Below are positions 47,472 through 60,517 of a stretch of 64,000 nucleotides of DNA, piece after piece. Position 1 is the stretch's first letter, and every line of letters begins with the position of its first letter. This DNA comes from Agaricus subrufescens. Its lineage: Eukaryota > Basidiomycota > Agaricomycetes > Agaricales > Agaricaceae. The notes beneath the pieces are model-generated. The model saw only the letters and a program-made list of their open reading frames with translations. It made no database searches and was not told where the DNA came from. Location: the NCBI GenBank assembly GCA_029945375.1, contig CM057064.1:1674001-1738000 (forward strand), written 5' to 3'. The position numbers and the translations under genes were made by a program.

Positions 47472-50400
47472 TCAGCGAAGAAAGTAGTATTTAATCGATT
47501 GCCAAAAAGTAAGGCTGAATTCCTGGATGGGCTCAAGCTTCAGACTACTAAAATGTCCTTGATCAACGTCCATATCAGTCGCAGGAGCGAAGTAGAATCC
47601 GGATACTAGGACAAGATAACTGGAAATGTGTTAATGGACAGGGAAGATACTGAGATCACTTGATGATTCACCTTAAAATCAAAATACTACCCCGATGGTA
47701 GTTACTCTTCGCCTCGATATAGGTGTATGTCATCAAAAACATTGAGAGTATGATACTGCATACATCCCAACGGGGGAATATAAGTCTATATTTCAGTTAG
47801 CACTATTAAACGGTACTGAAATGAGATTAAGAACATACGTAAAAGTCTTCGCGGCTTCTCCTACATTGACGGGATCGTACCAAGCCGAAAACGCAACCAT
47901 CGCAGGAATTTGCAGAAGACACACTTGTAGAGCATACGCAGAACCAATCTCCATACTATGTGAAATGTAATCAGCATCTATTTTACTTTCCCGCACGTAG
48001 AATGAAGGACATACCTCAGAGCAATGTTACCATTCAAAGCAAATGATATAGCGTTCATAAATTCCGTCGTGTTTGGGACGAGTGCAAAAAGTGTCACCCC
48101 TAAGAATTTTTCATCTATGCCTGACTCCTGGAGGATTGAATCAACCACGTCGACGAGCAATTCTTCACGTGAAATCAAAGTTAATACAAGCTATCACAAA
48201 AAGAAACTGGGCAAAACTGACCAGCGATGATGGCGTACAACGCCGTACATCCAAGCAGGACGCTGGCACTTAGTGTCCGACTCCATGAAGGCGCATCGTG
48301 CCCACCATGTCCATGTCCAGAAGAAGCACCATCATGTTCAGCAAACGATGTCCTTCTCGGGTGCTGTTGTTGATGCCTCAGCGCACTGACCGTAGCCACA
48401 GTAACCGCCCTCGTGAAGTCATCCCTCGTCATAGTTTCTCCAAGTTGGACAGTACCCAAATCCGCGCATTTGACTGCTTGGTCTACGCTTTCATAAACAG
48501 GTCCGTAGGCGGGTTGTTGAGCAGCGGTCGCATAAGAAACGCGTTTTTGAGACGCAGGGGCCTGGTCTTGAGGACTGCGAGCTGTTCCGTCTTCAGCTGG
48601 CAGAGCTTCCTCGCGTGAAGTTCCGGGGCGGGTCGAAGTCGGACTTAAAGGACCGCATGGCTTTCTGCTAAGACCATCTTGCGTGTTTAGGATGTTCGGG
48701 GACTTGTACATTGATAATCTATGTATCGGGAGCTCTGAAGTATGCAAAAGTTGTTGAGGATTTTGCCAGATCTGGGTGGCATGAGTACGCAAAGAGAACC
48801 ATAGTCCAACTAGGTAAGACTAAAATCGGGTTTTTGAATTTTGGATAAATGTAGATAATGACAACACGTACGAAAAGTAAGACAGCGGAACAGAAGTACA
48901 TCAAACTTTTCACCGTAGACTGGTAGAACGGATCATCAACAGGATCCGGGTGCTTGTAGTAGCAATGGTCGCAAATCCATGGGGCATTTCTTGGCGATTC
49001 AGGCGGGGATGGGCAACCTGTGCAAACAAGTTGAAACTCAAGTAGCATTCCCTTAGTGCACTGTCAAACATATAAAAAAATGAGAACACACATTGCCATA
49101 GGTTTGGTAGAACAACGTAGGAGCCAGAGCACCGATAATGGCCATGATCAACATCATGCTCGTGACACCGGCGCTTTTAGCATTGAATTTTTGTTCTTTG
49201 CGTCTCAGCGCACCGCTGCACATACTCATGCCAGGCATAAGTAAAACACCAGCAAGCAAGCTACCAATGATCGATCCCTCCACGAGATGACCCTTGCTCT
49301 GAGTCAAAGCAAAACCGTATAAGATGATTTCAATGATCGAGCCGAAAGTCGCGTTGATCACAGCGCCCATCCCGATGGAGGATTGAGCAGAAATGGAAGC
49401 CACAGCCATACCAATGAAGTAAGAAAGTGGAATGACACTTAGCAAGCATAACAAAAAGATGAAACTGTGCGAAGCAAATAATGCAAGAAAAGCAGGAATG
49501 TGTCGGCCATCGCGCTCAAACCCACGAAGCCAAGGTTCAAGGATGAAGCCGTCAAAGATGGCGAAAAAAACAACTGGAAGAAGATTCACGAAAAGAATGT
49601 TGACGCCTCCAACAGTGTACTTGTAGTACTGTAAGCCAACAGCGCGATACGTACACAGGAGTACCGTAGATGTGCCAGAAGGAGCTGCTTCACCAGGCGC
49701 GAGCCAAGCATGCTTGATCCTGTATTTGGGCGTTGAGCGTGCTGAGGCTGGCCCGGCGTCACTCCCTGACGCCCTTTCGGTACTGTCTGCAAGAACGACT
49801 ACTGGAGGAGCGGCACAGAACCTGATAGCATCGGGTCGTTCGTATAGGTGTTTGATGAGAGCCCATGTGAGCCTAGCCATTGGAATGGTGACGACTAGAG
49901 CCCAGCAGATAAGGCACACAATCAGCAGAAGAGGTGCGATGATGGTGACGAAAGTAAGCCAGAAGCACGCTTTGCCGAGAAGGGTACTTGATGGCATCTT
50001 ATATGCATTGATGGTCCCTGTGGGTGGTGAAGACGGAGGGACAGCACCGTATGACTTGATTGGGGGAGGTATTGGTGAATGTTTGTATAGATGAAGCAAC
50101 GAGGCTCCTTCCCTAACCAGACCAGCAGCCCAAGCACGCTGTGGCGCCGAGACCAATGGCGTTGGTTGGGAAGTCGATTCGTCGGAGGAACTGCCGGGTT
50201 GCCTGTCCCGGGCGCTTTCCTCGTCCTCGCTACCACTTTCATCATCATCTTGGTCAAGATCACCTTCGACGTATTTTCCGAAAGGCCAGACAATGTACCA
50301 GCCCAACCCGAACACGAGGTTTGCATAATATTTCCCTCCGAAAGGGATCAAATGCAAGATAGCAGAGAGAAGTAAACACACAGCACTAAGCCACCAGCCA

Positions 50401-50894
50401 AAGGCAAGGACCCAGAATATGTTCCCTGGGATAATATGCCGCTCGGCCTGGTACGAAGGGAGGGCGTGTAGAGCTTCGTCGGCATTGCGAGTTACAGAAC
50501 GGGATTTCTTGTACAATGCAGGTTTCCAGATAGGAAGACCGAAGGGGTGTTGAACATTTATCATGCTCTGTCTGTCTTTGAGTGTGATGGGATCGTCTTT
50601 GTTGCCCGCAGCACTGTCATCAGCTTCGTCGCCAGATGACTGAGAGCCCGATGTGGCTGCCTGGTCGCGCCGCAGCCGACGAAGCACTTCTACATTATCT
50701 TCTTGCTCGCCATTTTCATTTGTTTCGCTGAGAGTGTTTTCGTTAAAGGCCCTGTCACCACCAATACTTGTACTGTGCGTTGCACGATTTCCTGTGGGAA
50801 AAGAGGGGGTTCTGATGAGGATGGATGGGCGCTGTAGGGGAGCAGAGGATGCGCGGCGGTGGTCGGAACGGCCGTCTTCTGGGCGAAGAGACAT
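47472..50894 (-). CDS. VNX1-type vacuolar cation/H+ exchanger
   Basis: Main exons are 50894-49092, 49051-48868, 48809-48222 and 48162-48015, then about three more down to the stop at 47472. CaCA-family antiporter like yeast Vnx1, which moves monovalent cations or Ca2+ into vacuoles. Order: a disordered Ser-rich N-terminus (about 115 residues), paired hydrophobic segments, an acidic loop (DQDDDESGSEDEE), then the first alpha-repeat near GSIIEIILYGFALTQ. A cytosolic loop contains a CTGC/CDHCYYKHPDP cysteine cluster and a His/Gly-rich stretch (HGHGGHD). The second alpha-repeat reads LFALVPNTTEFMNAISFALN with GSAYALQVCLLQIP. The two Glu-containing repeats are the ion-binding signature. The large N-terminal region plus the cysteine-rich loop sets it apart from the shorter VCX1 type. 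It converges on DDB1 with only 137 bases between stops. Confidence 0.88.
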
Positions 50895-51061
50895 AGGGGG
50901 AAAGGGGAAGAACGAGGGGAACGAAGAGATGGCTCGGATGGGTCACTTTTGAAGAAACGACTATTTGTGGAAATCACAGACGCAGTCGCGGCAAGCTCCG
51001 GGGTATATAAGTATATCTCCTTGCGACCAAAAAAAACATAACACATAATACATATTCTCTG

Positions 51062-52944
51062 TCACTTGCGCAAAAGTTTCTCATGCAGTTGGGCACTCTT
51101 TAACTTTGCTCGCAAATAGTCCAACCGAGCTTCATACCGCATCTGCACTTCTTCTCGCTTCCGCCAAATCTCCTCCATCCCATCATCATCTTCCAGCTCA
51201 TCGTCCATCCGCATCGCGGTCATGGACCGCATGTCGACGTCAACAGCATCTTCGGGTACGGACGCCATCACATGATGTCCACTTTTCGTTAGACTCACGT
51301 TCGAAGCATTGTGTCCCACTCCAAAGACGTGATTCGGTAGGGCTGTAGTAGGGGCCTTGCCACTTGCCTTCCCGATGCCATGGGAATGAATGCTCGAAGC
51401 TGAGTCTATCCGTCTCAGAGAGCCTGGCTGAGACGTTCCGCCCGGTGTTAATGAATTCGTTATACTCGACTTGGCCCGCGAAGTCATCCGTGTTGAGTGC
51501 ACGGATTTAGTAAGACCCGTCCCTGAAGAGTTCCCTGACCGTACGGACCCAGCATCTGAGTCACCAGTAAGATTAGGCCTCCTGATCGCTTTGCTCTCCA
51601 TTGTGCTTCCAGCGTTACTAGGCCGCCTAGTATCGGCTCTAGTCATTGAGTGCCCTCGTGATCGTTGTGCTTCAGACAGCGCCGTTATCTCCAAACCTGT
51701 GAATGCGTCCATAAGGCGCTTCATCTCCGCCTCTACCGCAACTATTTCCTGTCGGATATCCGCTGTCGTCGAAAGACGATCCTCGTCAAATACATTATAT
51801 AAGCTGCTATTCAGAGTTCGCTTCTCCGGCTGCTTAAGTGCGCCAGGAAAAGATGATGGCGGTGCTGCGGTTTTCCGCCTTGGAGCGTGCGGTGTTCCCG
51901 GTCGACTTAAGCTCGCTCCGCGGTCTCGTCTTGATGATAATGACGTAGTCTCAACATGTTCCGCCCTAGACGCTGCCGTCCGTATCGATGCACCGCTCGA
52001 TTTCCTTGACAATATCTTCCCAATCTTCCAACGACTGGAAGAAGACGACTTCCGTGACAAGACGCTAGCCGAATCCGTTCGGTCCTGCGTACTGGATGCT
52101 CGCCTGAATATGCTCGCCATCGAATATCTCGACGACCTTGGTGATGGTGATTGAGGTATTTCCACTTGAAAATTTGATGAGCGTCGCTGAGCAACTAGAA
52201 AAATACCACCGATTTCAATTTATCAGTTCCAAACGTCACATAGAATCCAGCGTACCTTTGTCCGGTGTATTGAGCAGATTTCCAACGGGTTGTGGCCGCG
52301 GTAGTACAGCTGGTACAATTGGACTCTCTGAAGGAATACTAGAAACAGAGGAAAACCGCTGAAATAGATGCTGTCTTAGCATCCGGTATTCATCCTCGCT
52401 ATCCACAACAATGAGCACCAGCGAAATGCCAAAATTTCCATGTCCCTAACATACCCGAGTAATCCATTTGCGTTGGCCATCGCCAACTCATTCAACCGTT
52501 CAGCCAATGCTACTCTGGGACACGCTATCAGTCAATTCCGTAGTTTATAGTAGATAAATGGATATACGTTACAGCATCAGCCCCTGTCTTTGAAGACGTC
52601 GGTGTAGAATTTGAAGGACTCGAAGGACTCGAAGACGAAACCCTCCTCCTCCCATCCCCAGCACGCTCTCTTACAGGAGACGCAGGCAGCGATGGCATAG
52701 GTTTACTGTCACGAGCTCTGATAGTAGCACTTTTAGACAGTTGTCGACTTGACGACGGAATCGATGGAAGTGGTCGTTCATCATTTCGTGCAGCAGTGAG
52801 AGAAGACGAAGTTTTATCTGTAGGCGCCGTGTGTTTGCCTCGTTTCAAGGTCAAATTAATGCTTCTACGATTGTCTTCTAGACTGCTTGCGAGCGGGCCA
52901 GAGGCGGCGGGAGCATGTAAAGTCCTAGGCGTCCCAATTGCCAA
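51062..52944 (-). CDS. Unknown serine-rich protein with a C-terminal coiled coil
   Basis: Exons 52944-52568, 52514 to about 52,470, about 52,406-52,256, and about 52,190-51062. No enzyme domain is recognised. The N-terminal 125 residues are Ser/Pro/Arg-rich (PSLPASPVRERAGDGRRRVS). A short conserved helical block follows (ALAERLNELAMANANGLLG then SEDEYRMLRQHLFQRFSSV) that I recall from many otherwise unannotated mushroom proteins. The large last exon is Ser/Arg-rich with EIVAVEAEMKRLMDAFTGLE, and it ends in a likely coiled coil (EEIWRKREEVQMRYEARLDY and RAKLKSAQLHEKLLRK). The pattern suggests a cytoskeletal, polarity or signalling scaffold, but that is only a guess. The second and third exon edges are approximate. 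The start at 52944 is the first ATG after stops. Confidence 0.72.
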
Positions 52945-53597
52945 CGTTTGCGCAACAGAGGTGTTTTGAGGTATATAAGTTATTGGCTCCTCTTTCTGTT
53001 TCCCCTTTCTTCCGTACTAAGATGAAGAGTTTCGGGAGCGTGAACGTGGAGTACCACATATAGGTGAACGGAAAGGAGCGACGGCAGAACATTCATTCAA
53101 CGGAAATGAAAACCATGAGTTTGAAACAACGTACAAACCGGGATCGTAGAACATTCACAACCGACTTCTCAGCCGCGCTTCCATCCATACCGGTAGCACT
53201 TGCTGGCGCAATCACCGCAGTGACCGTGTCGCTGGTGTCCGTTTTTCTTGAAGAAAATAAACCCATCGTCTCATTACGGTGGGATGCTGGACAGTTATTT
53301 AAACGAACGGATGGCACTACCAGCCAAATGGAGATCTGAAAAGACAGTAGATAGAGAGGTAACGCGGGGAAAGAGGATGGGTGGTGGCGGGAGGTGTTGT
53401 GTTTGGTAACCCCAATCAGGGACATGAGGCCGGAAAAATGTTCATGTATATTACGTTCCGGCTAGTCCGCAATTTAGTCCTCTCTAGTTCAGAAATTTCG
53501 TTAGCTTTAAAGCCACCTCGCGCGAACCCAACAAACAACCCATGGCATCAACCTCGGTAGCTAATATGACAGAATACCAACAACAAACAGTATAGAT
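52945..53597. other. Intergenic, 650 bases
   Basis: It lies between the serine-rich gene start and the CHL1 stop, both on minus. A plus-strand open frame 53064-53339 (91 codons) contains a weakly hydrophobic stretch but has no homology I recognise and no support as a gene. Nothing else is visible. Confidence 0.45.
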
Positions 53598-56500
53598 TCA
53601 CTCTCTCTTCTCGGTGTAAAACTGACCCAACTGCCTCATCACCTGTCCAAACCCATCAGGAATGAAAAGACGACTCCCAATCCATCCCGGTAACTTCGCA
53701 CGAATCGCAGAAGAGGCATATCTTTGATCTATCAGAATAAGTGATGCCCAATCTCCCTTATGTCGTATCGCACGCCCTATAAACCTTATCACCTGTCTTT
53801 AACTAATCAAGCTTGTATCTGTACCCACCAATGCTTTGATTCACGGAATTCATGCACATATTTTCGTACAACTCCGCGGCAGCATCCTTTCGTCCCTTTT
53901 CTCTCTTAGATCCGTTCCTCTCCTCTAGTTGTTTCACGTATTTTAATCGTTCTTTCAGCTCTGGAGATCCTAGATTAGCAAAAGGGAGTCCAATGACTAT
54001 TACCGCTCGCGCCAAGTCATCATTGAAGTTCAGTCCCTCAGAAAGCTTCGCTCCTATCACGGCGAAGAGAATCGCACCCTTCTTGCCCGCCGATGGAGTT
54101 GTCTGTCGTAAACAATGTTTGAATGGATATAACCGAGCAGGGACGATGACCACTCACAGCTGCCGCTGCATAATCGCTCAGTACACGCTCCACGTCGGTA
54201 GACTCATCAGGTTCAAAGAACACCTAAAAATAGTATCACTTAAGAATTCGACCAAAAGTAGAGTTGGACTTACTTCTCGCTTCACAGCGAACCTTTCTAG
54301 AGTTCCACCTGCCTTCCAGACATTCTTCGCAGATTTGAGAAAGCTATATGACGGAAAGAACACTACTATTCCGGCTGGTATGACATTGGCAAAATTTAGC
54401 AAGATCCGTCCCAACTCAGATACCTACTCCGAATAATCATCAAAATACACATGACAAACTGGAGTTCTAGAATAACTTGCCACATTAGGATCTCCTTGCT
54501 TGTCCGCCTTATATTCGAGGACGCTGCCCCGCGGACTTTTTGACACTACGAGGGCTTGTAGATTCTTCTCAGGTATTACGTGACCACAGGAAAATATTCT
54601 GATACGCTCATGATCCAGATGAGAAAATAGCTGGTTAACTACATCGGACATCTATATCTAAGAATCGGGTTTGGCTGAGATGATCACTGAGGTATACTCA
54701 CTGGTGACATGGTTCCTCCAGCAAGAACGACGGATCGGGCTTCGTCCACGACATCAATGAAATTAGGTGCAGGATTCAAAAGCTGGTATTTGATTTCCAC
54801 CTCTTCTTGGCCTTGTTTTCCGGATAGAGAAAGGGCCACTCGACCATCTCATAAGTTTGTCAATGAGACGTCAGGCAGCAGAAGTTATTCAGCATTTACC
54901 ATCATTAGTATTCGTCAAAGAGACCATAAATTCTTCCACAACGTGTAAAGGAGGTATTTGTCCCTTCCTCTTTTGTCGAGCATTAGGATCTGGTTACCCG
55001 TGATAAATAATACGGAATAGATCCAAGATTCAGTGTACCTGTCTCTGCCTTTCCGTCTGACTCATGATCTGCATAACCAGATATTTTACGCGCAATCTAA
55101 AACGAATAAAAGATCAAGGCAGTGACAGATGAAATTAAGTAGCTTACTCTGCTCTCCTTTAGGTACTGCCCTACTTCTAATAGATTGATACCGGCGGCTT
55201 TTCGCCCCATCTGGTTTAGGAGCTCGGCTGGAGTCAGAACCTCTGATCTTTCTATATTTCTATTTGCGTTGGACGACTCCTCGCTTTTCTTTTCTTTCCA
55301 TTGAATGAGTGTCTTTTTAAGAGCATCCAAAAACACTACAAGACGCTTTAGGTGGTTCAGATTTTTCGCTGAAAGTTTCAATCGGAACTTGGACATATAA
55401 GCGCATACTTGTCGCAGAGAAATATCGAGGGTACGATAGGGAAGATGTGCGGTGGATAGAGAAAGAAGAGTAGGTATTAGATCTATCGCCCTGACCATGA
55501 GCCATACTTTCAAGAAAGGAGCATTGCAATTGACCTACTATGAGCTTCATCGATCACAACTATCTGGTCCCTGAGGTCGATCCCTAAGGCTTCTCGCGCG
55601 GACTTCTGCAGTAGCAGATTGTATGGAAGCGTGACTAGCTAGCACAGATATCAGTAAGGATGATCTCCCTCGAACATGTCGAGTACCTCGGCCTGGGGGA
55701 TTGCACGACGGGAACCAAAGTAAGGGCAAATGTCGGCCATCCGGCCTACATCCGCCAAATCTTCAATATCTTTCGGTGCGGCTAAAATTTGGTCTCTGAA
55801 GTCGATGATCTTGATATCTTCCGCCGGCAGGGGTAAGTATGGACAGCGTTCATTTCCCTTTTCTAGTATGGTCATTAGTGCAAATCAATAAGGGACTGTC
55901 GGCAGACTCTTACCGCTGAGCAGCTCCCTGCAAGCTTCGTCAAGGTCCCGTGCTTTGCTTCTGAGTTCCTCGTTGATGCACAGCTGCTTCCGAGAGCCTA
56001 ACGCCACTACACGTGTCGCGGTATGGTCAACGTCTTGAAGGGCATCCACTCCTCTTTTCTGCGGGACGGATGATTCCTCGGGTGGGTGAAGATCATGGAC
56101 GGAAATCGCCTGCGAAAGCTTGATTTTACGCAACTCCGGAAGCACTTGGGACAGCTGAGAATGCGTCCGTGACGCGTAATAGATTTTTGTGCATATAGTC
56201 TCCTCATCGTCATAACCAGGTCGCGACGATCTATCAACCCTACAAAATTAGCAGACTGCCGAGATTAATCCTGAAGTATACCCTACCTACTCATTAAGGC
56301 TCGAAGTTCAGGAGAGATATAAATTTCATCCTCATTCTCACCTCTATCATCGTCAGGAAGAAACTGGTCATCGTCTTCTTCGGTGACACCTTTGCTTCGG
56401 GATCCAGATTCTCTCAAATTATCGCCTCCCCATTTCTGAGAACGGTATTATTACTGCATGCAAATAAAAAAAGATATATGCTACGCACAGCTTTTTTGAG

Positions 56501-56996
56501 AACTCGCGCGTGAGCCCTCCGTCTCATGAGCTCTTCTCTCTTCCTGGCAGCCAAGAGCCTATCTTGATAATCTCTTTCCTCCAATTCCAGCTGTCGCTTA
56601 ATCCTTTCCCGGGTCTGTTCTATCACCCAGTCCTTTACTTTTCCAGTGGTTAGCACAACAACGATGCATGAAGAACCGGCTACCATTGGTTGCATTTTCG
56701 TCGCCGAGCATTGCCTTGACTTTTCCCTTCCGCGCACGATTTTTCTCATCTTCTAACCAGGTCAGGGTGGCAGTCAAGAGACTCAAAGTCTTTCCCTGTA
56801 CGATTCCAAGTCATATATGTGTGTGCATATATACAGGTTAGACGCGTACGGTTCCTGTGGGGCTTTCCACAATGGAAACGCAGCGGCTTTCAATGGAGTC
56901 GTAGAGATGACGCATAAGATCCGTCTGAATTGTGTATGGAGGGTCATATGGAAATGCAGGAAACACGTCTGGGGTTGGAAGGTGGAGAAGGGACAT
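53598..56996 (-). CDS. CHL1: CHL1/DDX11 iron-sulfur DNA helicase
   Basis: XPD-family 5'-3' helicase needed for sister-chromatid cohesion and fork stability. Early exons: 56996-56850, 56795-56684, 56637-56489, 56435-56287, 56239-55914, 55862-55687, 55638-55535 and 55490 onward; several more reach the stop at 53598, all with canonical borders where checked. Seen in order: [18 protein letters not shown] (Q-motif region), Walker A SPTGTGKT split by intron 1, acidic [11 protein letters not shown], motif Ia [12 protein letters not shown], the Fe-S region with cysteines in [19 protein letters not shown] and ICPYF, motif [39 protein letters not shown] and the motif VI region FIGRAIRH at the C-terminus. 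The four cysteine positions match the XPD-family cluster. The alternative ATG at 57020 adds eight residues. Confidence 0.94.
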
Positions 56997-57020
56997 GCTG
57001 GACTGAACGCTGAGCTTCAC

Positions 57021-57497
57021 CCATCGCTCATTTACAAGCAGTCACGTGAATTTGAAATTCATGAGCGAACTGACCAAAGGAGACACTAAAAAAACAGCCC
57101 CTGAATACATTGGGAGAGATTTAGAAAACATATGCCAAAGCCCCAACAGCTGCAGACGGCAGTCGAAGGACATTAGTGAGCAAGAAGGCAAATTTCCAGA
57201 GAGGAGTAGCCGATGACCACCCAGTCCTTGCTTCCGAGAGCCATCGCCAGAAAGTCCTTACTCACAAAGGCTCATCTCCTCTAATCACCCAAGGACAACC
57301 GCACCCGCGGATCATTTCCTGTCAAAGATGTTGTTACAAGAGCAATACAAATGACACTCCTCTCCTGGAATTTGCGCAAGTCCTGTCGGTCGTCCAGCCG
57401 CTATACAATCTCACTGGGGTGATGGTCATAAAAATGGATGCAATGAGCCATATCTCTATGCATAATCCTCTCTCTCGCCACCTGGCTGTCCGCTGGT
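57021..57497. other. Intergenic between YPD1 stop and CHL1 start
   Basis: These 477 bases on the minus strand hold the YPD1 3' UTR and the CHL1 promoter. I recognise no further exon, RNA gene or repeat. Confidence 0.45.
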
Positions 57498-58360
57498 TCA
57501 ATGTGACTGGGGATATAGGCTCTTCAAATATTCCTCCGCAACCCTGTACTCCTTCTGTACTCTCGTCAGGAGGTTGCCGATGCGCGACAGTGCCTCTTTC
57601 TTATCAAGGGTCGCACTGGCCTCTTCATCGCGGAGATTACCATAGTGTTGGATCTGCTCGCACGAGCTTTGCACCTTGCTGACTCCTAGGGCGGCCGACG
57701 ATCCTTTCAGGAAGTGTCCAAGGGATGAAAGCTCTGCAACATCCTCCCTCCGGCTATCGAGATGGACGAAAATGAATCTATATGAAAAACGGGGATTGTG
57801 AAGAGGACGTACAAGGCATCATCCATCCGACCAAATGTTTGTTCTGCTTGAATGAAAAATGCATATACCATTTCCCGTGAGAACTCGTCATCGTCTTCAT
57901 CGTCCAGCTCGCGAATCTGATTCAGGACTTCCATATCAATGATGCCTGTTTCGGATGATGCCTGATGGCGCGGTCAGGCCAGGTTGCGCGGGGGCAGGGG
58001 GTTAGAGCCACTCACGTCCTTGAGATCTGCTGATGCCAACTCCTCTTCCGACCGTGAAGCGGGTTCAGGGTCAGGTCTAATCCCCGGTTTTTTGGCTGAC
58101 GGCGAGTCGGGCTTGGGACTTGACCTGTCAAGCTTCTTGGGCTCCGGGTCTGGGGATGTGCTCCTGGGGGCGGGCCTCTTCTCTGTTCGCGGGGAGAGTG
58201 GGGGCTTGGGCGGCGAGGGTATAGAGGGCGGGGGCGAGGGGGCGGATTTGGGATCGGGGAGCTTGGGGCAGGGCGGGGGGCTGCGTCTGCGCGAGGGGAC
58301 GGCATCGTCGATGAGGGCGGGGATGGGGACGGGTCGGGGGCGCTCGGCGGTGGCAGGCAT
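57498..58360 (-). CDS. YPD1: YPD1-type histidine phosphotransfer protein with long N-terminus
   Basis: Exons 58360-58016, 57961-57813 and 57753-57498 give about 249 aa. Ypd1 relays phosphate from hybrid histidine kinases to the response regulators Ssk1 and Skn7 in stress signalling. The HPt domain occupies roughly residues 120-245: IIDMEVLNQIRELDDEDDDE, FSREMVYAFFIQAEQTF, then the phosphorylated histidine in LGHFLKGSSAALGV, followed by CEQIQHYGNL and the final helix VAEEYLKSLY. This part is fully conserved. The first ~115 residues are Pro/Ser/Lys-rich (SPRTEKRPAPRSTSPDPEPK) and absent from yeast Ypd1. Start 58360 (MPATAERPRP) is chosen over 58468; both leave the extension. The intron 2 acceptor just before CCGGAGG was selected because it alone keeps the HPt frame. 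Confidence 0.92.
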
Positions 58361-58592
58361 GGGGACGGTGGGTGGTGAGCAGCAACCAAGAGAATGGGAG
58401 AGCTGATTATCAATAGCAACACTCTCAACGGCTACGGTCCTACTTCGGTTCATGCCGTCTGCCGTCACACTCTCCGTTGCACAGTCACACAGACGTCATC
58501 CGATTCTCATGTGATCAGCGCCTGACGCTTCTGTCACTCATTACCCAATCCGTGACTGCTATTCATAGTCCGGTGCCCGCCCGCTCCGTCCC

Positions 58593-60517
58593 CTACACGA
58601 TCCCGTTCCCACGCAGCTCCGCAATCCTTTCCGCCGAATATCCCAGATCCCCCAGCACCTGCCCGCAAGTCCGTCAGCCTGTCCATGCCCGGGCCCGGCC
58701 TCGCTCACCTCGGTCGTGTGCTCCGAAAGCCACGGTGGCGGCCGCCGCACCGGCATCCGCTGGCCGTTGTAGGTCACCGCCGGCGCAACCAGCCTCACCT
58801 TGCCAGCCCGAGGATGCTTGTATCACATATTATTTCTCCACTCAGAATTCACCACGTTCCACTACTCACCTCAACGTCAACCGTTACTTGGCGTGCAACG
58901 GCCTAAAATAATTCCACCCCAATCAGTATTATCCATGCCTTCGGCCCCACGTTGTTTATAGGGTGCAACCCTTCCTTACCTGCGGGTGCTCAAATGTCTG
59001 TTGGATATTATTGATAGGCCCGAAAGGTATCCTGGTGAAAAGCTCGACTTAATTTCCGCCGAGGCGAGATAATGCAAACCTACCCCAGCCCTGTCATTTT
59101 CCTGAGCCAGTACTCACGATCGTGTTGCTGTAATTTATCTGTGATGATTTTCGTGAGTGCCACTCGATTCTGGACCCGCACGCCATTGTCTTTGTATCTA
59201 GGATCTGTAGCTAGCGATGGATCTTCTAATACCTTCTCGGCCAGCAACTTGAACTGATCATGTCAACGAGAAATGAGCGTGGAGATTCAAAAAGTCAGGA
59301 AAATACCCATGATAGTCAATTCGACCAACCTGTTTATTGTTTCCTACGCCGATCATGAGGAATCCCTCTTTACAAGGGAACACCTGATAAGGAACGACTG
59401 ATGGGTGTGCGGTTCCATAACGCGAGGCTTCTTGCCCCGCAATAAGATAATTGGACGCAATATTGGCGAGCCCTGCAATCTGGCGCCACGAGGTCACAGA
59501 AAGCGATAACGTACGAATGTACACAACCCACTTACCTGAGTCTCAAATAAGTTGCAATCAATCCAGAGACCTTTTCCTGTTTGCTGGCGTGACAGAAGTC
59601 CCGCCATAATGGCGCCATGGGTATATAGACCTGTCGCAATGTCGGTGGCTGCTACACCAACTTTGACGGGAGGACGATCCGGCTCCCCTGTGCTTCGGGA
59701 CCAAGAACACAGATATCAGCGTCAAACACGAGGAGAAAATTACAATGTATCCCACATATGCATCAAGCCAGCCTCTGCCTCGATGATCACATCGTAACCC
59801 GCGGCCTGTCGATACGGACCCGTTTGGCCGTAACCTTGTAATAGTGACATCAAGTTCTTCTACATGACACAACCAAACCGTACATGAGGGAACACACCTG
59901 TAATTGAAGCATAGATCAATCGTTCGTTAAGTTTCTTACAATCCTCATAACCTAGGCCCATCGAGGCCAGCTTCCCAGAGACAAAGTTTTCCACCAACAC
60001 GTCAGACCGCTTAACCAATTCTCGAATTATTTCGAGACCTTCCGGTTTCTTCATGTTAACCGTAATAGAACGTTTGTTCCGGTTGATGGCAAGAAAGTAC
60101 GCAGATTCCGGTGGAAGGTGGCTAGACGAGTCTGGAGCTTCATTCACCACAGGCGCAGAAGGAGGATGCCATGTCCCTGGATGTGACTGAATATTCAAAT
60201 CCTGTCGAAAAAGGCTGCGTGGTAACCATACGTGTATCGTCGCCCTTTGTTACTTCCTCCACTTTGATTACATCGGCCCCTAAATCGGCCAAGAGCATCG
60301 TTGCAGTAGGACCAGCAAGAACACGCGTCAAATCCAAGATCTTGAGGCCTTTGAGCGGTGGAGGAACACCTGGCCCATAAGGGTATGCTTGTTGAGGTGA
60401 CGAACTTGAGGCAGTTTGGTAACGTTTCAATGTTGCTCCCCGAGTTACAGTCAGAATTACTCTCCGAGATATTGTTCCGACGGAACGCGACTTTGCCGCG
60501 CAAGCAAAAGGTGACAT
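58593..60517 (-). CDS. Class III CoA-transferase (CaiB/BaiF, SUGCT-like)
   Basis: First exons 60517-60232, 60176-59898 and 59834-59756; four or more follow to the stop at 58593. Class III CoA-transferases move CoA between carboxylic acids; animal SUGCT acts on glutarate/3-hydroxy-3-methylglutarate in mitochondria. The N-terminus is Arg/Ser/Thr-rich ([18 protein letters not shown]), consistent with a mitochondrial presequence. Family blocks are [104 protein letters not shown] and the C-terminal [15 protein letters not shown]. All blocks are in the expected order with no break. Substrate and orthology to SUGCT rather than other members are inferred from the eukaryotic-style N-terminus only. Confidence 0.9.

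Noticed and set aside
53064..53339. Plus-strand open frame of 91 codons with a mildly hydrophobic stretch
   Set aside because: No recognisable family, no splice partners, and a location in the promoter region of a minus-strand gene; it looks like chance.
57974..58468. Extra 36 residues at the YPD1 N-terminus from the ATG at 58468
   Set aside because: It cannot be excluded, but the added part is not HPt-related and lies close to the next gene's stop; I kept the ATG at 58360.
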